A stretch of 12,032 nucleotides of DNA from a bacterium (lineage in GTDB: Bacteria; Acidobacteriota; Blastocatellia; Pyrinomonadales; Pyrinomonadaceae): positions 1-12,032 of the forward strand of contig JAQSDP010000474.1 of the NCBI GenBank assembly GCA_029945985.1, read 5' to 3'. Below are positions 6,937 to 12,032 of this stretch, one piece after another. The position numbers and the translations under genes were made by a program. The stretch's first letter is position 1, and every line of letters begins with the position of its first letter. The notes beneath the pieces are model-generated. The model searched no databases, had not been told where the DNA came from, and saw only the letters and a list, made by a program, of their open reading frames with translations.

Positions 6937-7321
6937 ACGTGTTACCGTCCTTTGTTTTGGTCGAAGATAAGCTGTCACAACTAATCCGATGAAGTTCCTT
7001 CAAACGGACAGCCATCATTACGAGATAGGCCATCATCTGATTTTGCCCGATGAACTGGCGAAAGCTCTCGATCATTCGCCCGACCTGATCGGGATGATTT
7101 ATTAGCTCGTTGTAGGTCTGCTCGGCCTGAAGATTCCAGTGCCAGGTGTCTTCGAACGCGGTTATCTGCGACTCGGACTCCGTGCCCGCTTCGTTCCTGA
7201 AAAGTACGTTGTAATTTCGGTTGGAATTGAACGGCGGGTCGAGATAGATCAGGTCGACGGACTCATCCTTGATGTAGTCCCGCAAAATGTACAGATTGTC
7301 GCCGTAGTAAAGGGTGTTCAT
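6926..7321 (-). pseudogene. N-terminal fragment of an N6-adenine-type DNA methyltransferase
   Basis: Residues 1-112 match the start of beta-class/type III Mod-like methyltransferases: MNTLYYGDNL, catalytic motif IV DPPF at 28-31, FNSNRNYNVLF, AFEDTWHWN and MMAYLVMMAVRLKELHR. In this class the SAM-binding motif I and the target recognition domain follow later, and all of that is missing. After residue 112 the frame runs into unrelated sequence (ISCDSLSSTKTKDGNTYGN) and stops inside the start of the next gene. Relatives are several hundred residues long. The remnant cannot be an active methyltransferase. Its end overlaps the ATG of the deoxyribosyltransferase/TIR-like gene by 11 bases, so any translation of it could couple to that gene. 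Confidence 0.88.
7281..7321 (-). repeat. 41-base direct repeat, inner copy
   Basis: This copy covers codons 1-13 of the methyltransferase remnant. It matches 7436-7476 at 39 of 41 positions. The differences alter one residue, tyrosine 11 here against asparagine in the outer copy. Confidence 0.9.
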
Positions 7322-7435
7322 AGCGAGAGATCAGAGGCAGAAACACGACCGGTAGGGAGTGTGCCCGTTTGCGTGTCGGTCGGCTCGCACATTGGTAAAG
7401 AGACACCCTTGCTACCGCGCGGGTTTCCGCCTTTG
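7322..7435. mobile_element. 114-base palindromic insert within the methyltransferase start
   Basis: The insert lies between the two 41-base direct repeats. Its ends are imperfectly complementary: GGCAGAAAC (7336-7344) against GTTTCCGCC (7423-7431), and CGGTAG (7350-7355) against CTACCG (7412-7417). It encodes no protein. The simplest reading is a small non-autonomous, hairpin-forming element that duplicated its target on insertion; this is inference. A CTACCG/CGGTAG core also occurs in the palindromes at 2143 and 2217. Confidence 0.55.
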
Positions 7436-7476
7436 CGCAAGATGTTCAGATTGTCGCCGTAGTAAAGGGTGTTCAT
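7436..7476 (-). repeat. 41-base direct repeat, outer copy with original-like start
   Basis: It contains a second ATG (7474-7476) and encodes MNTLYYGDNLNILR, after which the frame runs into the insert and stops at 7318-7320. It is probably the original start of the methyltransferase gene. Confidence 0.9.
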
Positions 7477-7508
7477 GGGAAAAAGGTGAGGCAAATGTAG
7501 CATGAATC

Positions 7509-7541
7509 AGTGAACAGTGAATAGTGAATAGTGAATAGTGG
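7509..7541. repeat. 7-base tandem repeat
   Basis: Four units of AGTGAAT/C run from 7509 (AGTGAAC) through 7536, followed by a partial AGTGG. It lies between the methyltransferase remnant and the gene at 7634. Confidence 0.85.
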
Positions 7542-7599
7542 CTGAGTTCTGACTGGGAGAGGGAAAGGTTGCGGTGGTGTTGCGTGTGTGGTACATTCT

Positions 7600-7628
7600 A
7601 CAGTCCGCAGGACAGACTGCGAGGCTGT
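7600..7628 (+). promoter_or_regulatory. Hairpin directly before the gene at 7634
   Basis: ACAGTC-CGCAG (7600-7610) pairs with CTGCG-(A)-GGCTGT (7617-7628) around the loop GACAGA. This gives 11 pairs with one bulged A and one G-U. It ends five bases before ATG 7634, where a ribosome-binding site would lie, so it could limit initiation. It could instead be an intergenic repeat unit. Confidence 0.6.
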
Positions 7629-7633
7629 GAATT

Positions 7634-8020
7634 ATGATCGACCAGTTGAAGAGATTTGAAGGAAGTGCGAACGGGCGGTATAGCGACCAGGTGCGGATCA
7701 CGCTTTCGCCGCGGAAGTATTTTGCGATGAACGGAGTCGCGTATAAGGCGTTGGGGTCGCCCGCGGCGGTCGAGTTCTATTTTGACGAACACTCGAAAAA
7801 GATCGGCCTTCGCCGCTGCGATCCTTCGAAGAAGTTTGCGTTCAGGGTGAAGCAGGAAAAGGGCAAGGACCACTATTTGATCTACGCCGGCGCCTTCTGT
7901 ACGCATTTCGCCATCACTACGAAACGCACGGTTTTGTTCGAAAGCCCCGAACAAAAGCCCGACCATATGCTGATCGTTGATATGTCTCGCACCACGCGGA
8001 TAAGTCGCGGATCGCGATGA
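7634..8020 (+). CDS. Hypothetical protein, 128 aa
   Basis: I do not recognise a named family. The N-terminal half (SDQVRITLSPRKYFAMNGVAYKALGSPAAVEFYFDEHSKKIGLRRC) alternates strands and a helix as in small beta-rich DNA-binding or scaffold domains. The middle has YAGAFCTHFAI and the end has LIVDMSRTTRISRGSR, a basic tail. There is no signal peptide or membrane helix, so it is probably cytoplasmic. Codon choice is like that of the clearly real genes here. The start is preceded by a hairpin instead of a clean ribosome-binding site. It converges on the - strand gene ending at 8025, with four bases between the stops. Confidence 0.7.
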   Translation: MIDQLKRFEGSANGRYSDQVRITLSPRKYFAMNGVAYKALGSPAAVEFYFDEHSKKIGLRRCDPSKKFAFRVKQEKGKDHYLIYAGAFCTHFAITTKRTVLFESPEQKPDHMLIVDMSRTTRISRGSR

Positions 8021-8024
8021 ACGC

Positions 8025-8306
8025 TTATACTGATTCGACTCGAATGGCGGCGATCGTATTTCGTTTATGATCGCAGCCGACGTCGGGCGGACATCGAGCG
8101 ATAGTTACGCGGACTACAAGTTGCCCGTGGTCGAGTTTGCGTATGACGGTTTCGGGCAGTTCTAAATCTACCCGACCGTTTGCAGGTAGATCTATCTTGC
8201 TCAACTCGACCGAGTTGAGGGTCACGGGGACCTGGTGAATGGGTAATCAGGTGCGCTCGAACGTGATCGGCATCTCGTGTTCGAGCTCGAAGGTGTAGAT
8301 GGCCAT
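8025..8306 (-). pseudogene. Small hypothetical protein, apparently interrupted by TGA
   Basis: Two coding-like pieces share one frame. MAIYTFELEHEMPITFERT starts at ATG 8306, then TGA (8247-8249), then LPIHQVPVTLNSVELSKIDLPANGRVDLELPETVIRKLDHGQLVVRVTIA and on to TAA at 8025. Joined, they would give about 93 residues. Alternatively the downstream part is a gene of 66 residues starting at GTG 8225 with only a weak upstream AGG. No family is recognised; the second part looks like a small beta-sandwich strand pattern. Whether the TGA is a mutation or a true boundary between two reading units cannot be settled here. Confidence 0.45.
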
Positions 8307-8344
8307 CGCCTGAACTTATAGCTTAAAACGGCTTTTCAGACAAG

Positions 8345-8689
8345 TTAAACAGTGGGCGGCGAACCGGACAGGTCGCGGGCGATGGAGCGGACGATCATCG
8401 ATCGGATCGTTCGTCGAGCTAGTTCGGCCGTCCCGTTAGGAAATCGCGAGTTGCCGTCGTAAACGACACTGCCGCCGCCGGACCTTACACCGACACGCCA
8501 GCGAAAATTGACGTTCATCGAAGAGATCGAACCGTCGGCTCGCATTCTGCGGAATGCATCGTCGAAGGAACTATCGAACGGGTGTATGACAACGCCTTCG
8601 CGTGTGTAGTTCGAGACCTGATAATCGGCCTTAACATCTGCGAGCCGAGCCACACGGACAGCCTGCCCTTCATCCAAAGAGATATTCAT
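8345..8689 (-). CDS. Hypothetical protein, about 114 aa
   Basis: There is no recognised family. The protein begins MNISLDEGQAVRVARLADV and contains NYTREGVVIHPFDSSFDDAFRRMRADGS and NVNFRWRVGVRSGGGSVVYDG, then a helical arginine-rich end, TAELARRTIRSMIVRSIARDL. There is no signal peptide or membrane segment. ATG 8689 is preferred over 8695 because GGAAGG overlaps the upstream ATG but is correctly spaced from this one. It lies 38 bases upstream of the small interrupted gene on the same strand; the two may be one unit. Confidence 0.6.
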   Translation of the reverse strand: MNISLDEGQAVRVARLADVKADYQVSNYTREGVVIHPFDSSFDDAFRRMRADGSISSMNVNFRWRVGVRSGGGSVVYDGNSRFPNGTAELARRTIRSMIVRSIARDLSGSPPTV

Positions 8690-8795
8690 AGACATTCCTT
8701 CCCGTTCTGTCAGCAGTAATGCTTCTCTTAAGAGACTCCGCGAAATACGCGGACAGGAGTCCAGCGTCTTTGCCGACGAACAGCTAGTAACGATT

Positions 8796-8824
8796 TTGAT
8801 TTGACGGAGTAAAAGTAGTAATAG
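8796..8824 (+). promoter_or_regulatory. Possible sigma-70-type promoter for meaB-mce
   Basis: TTGATT (8796-8801) and TAATAG (8819-8824) are separated by 17 bases in an A/T-richer stretch. The match to consensus is partial, and the leader to meaB would be about 140 bases. No other firm feature is seen in 8700-8971. Confidence 0.3.
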
Positions 8825-8971
8825 AGCAGGAGTTCCAGTCTTAATACATAGCTCAGAATAGGAGGACGTCTTTGTGGAGCGGTCTCATCTGCTATTTCGC
8901 GTTTTATAGGACAAGGTGCGAAAATCAAGGTTTATAAGACGCCTGCTTCTGCCGGGCTGGAACGCCTTTGA

Positions 8972-9913
8972 ATGCCTGAGATAAACCTGGAAAAGCTTTT
9001 CGCCGGCGATACGCGAACTGTCGCTCGTGCGATCACTAAGGTCGAAAACGGAACGGCTGGTGCGGCCGAATTGATGAGGGCTGTTTTTCCGCAGACCGGC
9101 AAAGCAACCGTCATCGGGATCACGGGCTCGCCCGGCGCGGGCAAATCCTCGCTCGTAGACAAGTTGGCCCTTCACTACAAGGAAAAGGGTGAGCGGATCG
9201 GGATAGTCTGCATCGACCCGTCGAGCCCGTTCTCGGGGGGAGCGATCCTCGGCGACCGGATCCGCATGGCGACCCTCGGGCTGGATAAGAACGTGTTTAT
9301 CCGCTCGATGGCGACCCGCGGAAATTTAGGTGGATTGTCTCGGGCGACCGTAGACGCCGTGGCGGTATTGGACGCCGCCGGGTTCGACAAGGTGATCGTC
9401 GAAACGGTCGGGGTGGGCCAGGACGAGGTCGAGATCGTGAAGGCGGCGGACGTTTCTGTGGTCGTGCTCGTGCCCGGGATGGGTGACGACATTCAGGCGA
9501 TCAAGGCCGGAATAATGGAGATCGGTGACGTTTTCGTGATCAATAAAGCTGATCGCGAAGGTGTCCTGAGGATCCAGAAGGAGCTCGAAGCCCTGCTCTC
9601 GCTCGCCCATCGGCCGGATATGTGGAATCCACCGATAGTTCGGACTATTGCAACGGAGAACAAGGGCATCGAGGACCTCGCGACTGCCATCGAAAGCTAT
9701 TCGGATTACGATTCGGAGGCGGCGGACGCTTCACGAGAAAGGAAGATCGCCATCGCTCGTTGGCGGCTCACAGAACTGCTAAGGGAGGCTCTTTTGGAAC
9801 GGCTGCTGGCGAAAAATGGTTCGGAAGGTAATCTCGACCGTCTGGCGCGGCAGATCGCCGACAAGCAGACGGATCCGTATTCTGCGGTCGATGAGTTACT
9901 CAACGCCGGATAA
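8972..9913 (+). CDS. meaB: MeaB/ArgK GTPase, methylmalonyl-CoA mutase chaperone
   Basis: This 313-residue G3E GTPase protects and reactivates the adenosylcobalamin enzyme methylmalonyl-CoA mutase and gates cofactor loading. It acts in the cytoplasm. Visible motifs are the P-loop GSPGAGKS (52-59), the switch region DPSSPFSGGAILGDRIRM (82-99), ETVGVGQDE (144-152) and the guanine-binding NKAD (191-194). Length is typical. An in-frame TGA directly precedes ATG 8972, so no longer start is possible. A clear ribosome-binding site is not visible. It is followed after three bases by mce, which supports a propionyl-CoA/methylmalonyl-CoA pathway role. The mutase itself is not in the window. Confidence 0.96.
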   Translation: MPEINLEKLFAGDTRTVARAITKVENGTAGAAELMRAVFPQTGKATVIGITGSPGAGKSSLVDKLALHYKEKGERIGIVCIDPSSPFSGGAILGDRIRMATLGLDKNVFIRSMATRGNLGGLSRATVDAVAVLDAAGFDKVIVETVGVGQDEVEIVKAADVSVVVLVPGMGDDIQAIKAGIMEIGDVFVINKADREGVLRIQKELEALLSLAHRPDMWNPPIVRTIATENKGIEDLATAIESYSDYDSEAADASRERKIAIARWRLTELLREALLERLLAKNGSEGNLDRLARQIADKQTDPYSAVDELLNAG

Positions 9914-9916
9914 TCA

Positions 9917-10321
9917 ATGAAAATCAACCACCTAGGCATCGCGACGAAGGAAATTGCCGGAGCGCTGGAATTCTGGCAAGACGCTCTCGGATTGGAGAAC
10001 GTGCATACCGAGGTGGTCGAGGATCAGAAGGTGCGAGTGGCTATGCTGCCGATCGGCGAAAGCCGGATCGAGTTGCTTGAGCCGACCAGCGAGGATTCGC
10101 CGATCAGCAAGTTTCTCGAGAAACGCGGCGGGGGCATACATCACATCGCGGTGGAGGTTGATGACATCGAGGCGTCGCTGGCTAAACTGAAGGAAAAAGG
10201 TATGCGTCTGATCGACGAATCACCGAGGATCGGCGCTGAAGGGTGCCTTGTTGCATTCGTCCATCCTTCTTCAGCCAACGGAGTTCTGCTGGAACTCGTC
10301 CAAACAATTGCCGATGAATAG
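9917..10321 (+). CDS. mce: Methylmalonyl-CoA epimerase
   Basis: This 134-residue protein of the vicinal oxygen chelate (glyoxalase-like) fold interconverts (R)- and (S)-methylmalonyl-CoA in propionate metabolism. Two beta-alpha-beta-beta-beta halves are visible. Likely metal ligands or catalytic acids are H5 (INHLGIA), E52 (RIELLEP), H76 (GIHHIAVEV) and E126 (LLELVQ), as expected for the family. Length is typical. It starts three bases after meaB, so the two are co-transcribed and probably translationally coupled. Confidence 0.95.
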   Translation: MKINHLGIATKEIAGALEFWQDALGLENVHTEVVEDQKVRVAMLPIGESRIELLEPTSEDSPISKFLEKRGGGIHHIAVEVDDIEASLAKLKEKGMRLIDESPRIGAEGCLVAFVHPSSANGVLLELVQTIADE

Positions 10322-10353
10322 GTTTAGTAAGGTGAGTTTGATATCATTTTTGT

Positions 10354-10380
10354 TTGACTTTTTAACGGCCGGCATAAGTT
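10354..10380 (+). promoter_or_regulatory. Weak candidate promoter before the foldase gene
   Basis: TTGACT (10354-10359) is followed after 15 bases by TAAGTT (10375-10380). The spacing is short and the -10 match is partial. The 82-base gap after mce allows a separate promoter, but read-through from meaB-mce is equally possible. Confidence 0.25.
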
Positions 10381-10403
10381 TTAGATAGAGAGGAATTTGA
10401 ATT

Positions 10404-11870
10404 TTGAGTAGCTTAACAAAAGGTTTGATCTTATTGGGCGTGATCCTTGCGATCGGCGCCGGGCTTGTTTTTTGGAAGAGTAAGGTCGGCCACGCCGGCG
10501 GAACATTCAGCAGCATTTCGAAGGGGGAAGTAGAAATGCTTCTGGCCGACGTTGCAAAGTCCAACCCGATGGTATTGAAGAGGTTCAAGGAAGATCCGAC
10601 CGTCAAGAAGGAACAGCTGAACAACCTGAAGGAGCTGCTTGCATTCGCGAGCCAAGCTCAGAAGGAAGGCCTGGCAAACGAATCACCTAACAAGGAAGAA
10701 CTTCAGAACATCCGCAAAGAGATCACGGCTGTAACTTACGACCGCGAGATCAACAAGGACAAGGGCCCGATGCCGCCGTTCGGATTCATCACCGAAGATC
10801 AGGTCAAAGCATTCTGGGGCGAGGGCGAACAGCCTGCCAAGGGATTCTTCGACAATCTTAAGGACAAGATCGGCCTCGGGGCGAAGGATCACGAGGTCGA
10901 ATTCAAGAAGTTCCTTGATTCAAAGGTAGCTATCCTCAAGCGTGACAATCCGCAGATGGCGGATCGCGAGATCTCGGACGAAGAGCGTACACAGGCACGT
11001 GAATTCTTCGCGAAGATCGGTATATACAATGATGAGTACGCCGCTAAGGCAGACTCGGGAGCGATCTCAAAGGAAGTGCAGGACAAGATCGAGCTTCAGG
11101 TAAAGCTGCAGCAGGCTCAGTTCCTGGCGCGTCTATACGCCGAGAAGATGCCGGAGAAGATAAAGGTTACGGACGAGGATATTGCGAAATATCTAGCCGA
11201 GCATCCTGATCTCGATCCGGCCGCAAAGAAAGCGAAGGCTGAAGAGATCTTGAATCGTGTCAAAGGCGGGGAAGATTTTGCCGCGGTCGCAAAAGAAACC
11301 TCTGAGGATCCGGGCAGCAAGGATAAGGGCGGACTATATGAAGACGTCCGAATGGGCCAGATGGTGAAACCGTTCGAAGATGCGGCAATGTCTGTCCAGC
11401 CCGGGGAGATCGTCCCGACGCTTGTCGAGACGGACTTCGGTTATCACATCATCAAGCTCGAGTCAAAGAACGCAGCACCGGCGGAGCCCGCGAAAGATGC
11501 CGCACCGACCGCTCCGGGAGCACCTCCGGCTGAGGGCGGCGCAACATATAACGCTCGTCACATTTTGATCTCGACGGGCGTTAAGGACCCCGAGAATCCG
11601 ATGGGCCGCGAAGAGCCGGTCAAGCGTTTTGTCACTCGTAAGCTCGAAGAGGAACGGCAGAAAAAGCTGATCGAAGATATCGTCGCGGCAAATAATGTCA
11701 CAGTTCCGGACGACTTCGACGTTCCTGAGGTTAGCGACGCTCAGATCGAGGAATCGATGAAACAGCGTCAGCAGCAAATGCAGATGCCGGAAGGCATGGA
11801 AGAGGAAGAAGGCCCGGCGGCCGCGAATACTGCTCCGAAAAAGCCGGCAGCGGCTCCGAAGAAGAACTAA
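10404..11870 (+). CDS. Membrane-anchored parvulin-type peptidyl-prolyl isomerase
   Basis: This 488-residue SurA/PrsA-like foldase has an N-terminal membrane anchor (about 5-24) followed by a lysine-rich extracytoplasmic chain. Residues about 40-250 form helical chaperone-like segments. Residues about 275-353 are a parvulin domain: EILNRVKGGEDFAAVAKETSEDPGSKDKGG, VKPFEDAAMSVQPGEIVPTLVETDFGYHIIKLE. A proline/alanine linker follows (about 357-378), then YNARHILIS (382-390), a coiled region to about 427 and a glutamine/methionine and alanine/proline/lysine-rich tail. The start is TTG 10404 with AGAGAGGA about nine bases upstream; no ATG or GTG is better placed. It probably helps fold exported or outer-membrane proteins. 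It overlaps the next gene by one base. Confidence 0.87.
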   Translation: MSSLTKGLILLGVILAIGAGLVFWKSKVGHAGGTFSSISKGEVEMLLADVAKSNPMVLKRFKEDPTVKKEQLNNLKELLAFASQAQKEGLANESPNKEELQNIRKEITAVTYDREINKDKGPMPPFGFITEDQVKAFWGEGEQPAKGFFDNLKDKIGLGAKDHEVEFKKFLDSKVAILKRDNPQMADREISDEERTQAREFFAKIGIYNDEYAAKADSGAISKEVQDKIELQVKLQQAQFLARLYAEKMPEKIKVTDEDIAKYLAEHPDLDPAAKKAKAEEILNRVKGGEDFAAVAKETSEDPGSKDKGGLYEDVRMGQMVKPFEDAAMSVQPGEIVPTLVETDFGYHIIKLESKNAAPAEPAKDAAPTAPGAPPAEGGATYNARHILISTGVKDPENPMGREEPVKRFVTRKLEEERQKKLIEDIVAANNVTVPDDFDVPEVSDAQIEESMKQRQQQMQMPEGMEEEEGPAAANTAPKKPAAAPKKN

Positions 11871-12032
11871 TGCTATTAGGCGATCACCGTGTCGAGATAA
11901 TCCCCGACACGGAATTCAGATTAGACGGAGGGGCGATGTTCGGAGTCGTCCCTCGCGTCGTTTGGGAGAGGGTCTCGCCGCCCGACGAAAAGAACCGCAT
12001 CCGGATGAACATGAACTGCGTGTTCATTGATA
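11870..12032 (+). CDS. MBL-fold metallo-hydrolase, N-terminal part only
   Basis: The frame starts at an ATG overlapping the foldase stop (TAATG) and runs off the window after 54 codons. It begins MLLGDHRVEIIPDTEFRLDGGAMFGVVPRVVWERVSPPDEKNRIRMNMNCVFID when read through. The FRLDGGAMFGVVP and NRIRMNMNCVFI pattern is typical of the first strands of metallo-beta-lactamase-fold hydrolases. The metal-binding HxHxDH motif would lie beyond the window, so the catalytic state cannot be judged. The one-base overlap implies translational coupling with the foldase. Confidence 0.8.
   Translation, partial: MLLGDHRVEIIPDTEFRLDGGAMFGVVPRVVWERVSPPDEKNRIRMNMNCVFID

Noticed and set aside
8728..8928. 66-residue - strand open frame upstream of meaB
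   Set aside because: It has low-complexity tyrosine/leucine runs, no ribosome-binding site and no family pattern; the region is more likely the meaB leader.
8829..8971. In-frame extension upstream of meaB
   Set aside because: A TGA directly abuts ATG 8972, and the upstream residues do not resemble the MeaB N-terminus or a mutase subunit.

Overview
The window comes from a bacterium of medium GC content. The propionate/methylmalonyl-CoA gene pair (meaB, mce), the lysine/alanine-rich parvulin-type foldase and the dispersed short palindromes would fit an Acidobacteriota-like genome (Blastocatellia type). That placement is an inference from gene content and style, not a measured assignment.

Left part (1-1710), + strand, stable RNA and housekeeping. 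tRNA-Ser(CGA), an aqpZ-type aquaporin, tRNA-Ser(GGA), a small four-helix-bundle gene of the 23S rRNA intervening-sequence family, the SRP RNA (ffs) and a Rho-independent terminator follow each other. The four-helix-bundle gene sits exactly between tRNA-Ser and ffs, inside A/G- and C/T-rich inverted repeats, and looks like an insertion. From 1704 to 2372 I see no gene, only three copies of a short palindromic repeat.

Middle part (2373-7476), - strand, accessory. Read in the direction of transcription (right to left) it holds: a truncated N6-adenine-type DNA methyltransferase whose start region has been duplicated around a palindromic insert; a two-domain protein with an N-terminal winged-helix-like region and a C-terminal nucleoside deoxyribosyltransferase/TIR-like domain; a zinc-ribbon membrane protein split by a one-base frameshift; a putative PD-(D/E)XK-like protein with a C-terminal zinc finger; a class I methyltransferase with no start codon and an in-frame TGA in place of tryptophan; and a short cation diffusion facilitator. 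This has the make-up of a decaying defence or mobile island. The deoxyribosyltransferase/TIR-like protein is the best candidate for a little-described immune effector.

Right part (7500-12032). A 7-base tandem repeat and a hairpin lead into a small conserved-looking hypothetical gene (+). Two small - strand hypotheticals follow, one apparently interrupted by TGA. A healthy + strand group then begins: meaB (GTPase chaperone of methylmalonyl-CoA mutase) and mce (methylmalonyl-CoA epimerase) 3 bases apart, a membrane-anchored parvulin-type peptidyl-prolyl isomerase with a TTG start, and the beginning of an MBL-fold hydrolase overlapping it by one base. The genes in 3.1-8.3 kb show several independent lesions, while those on both sides are intact.
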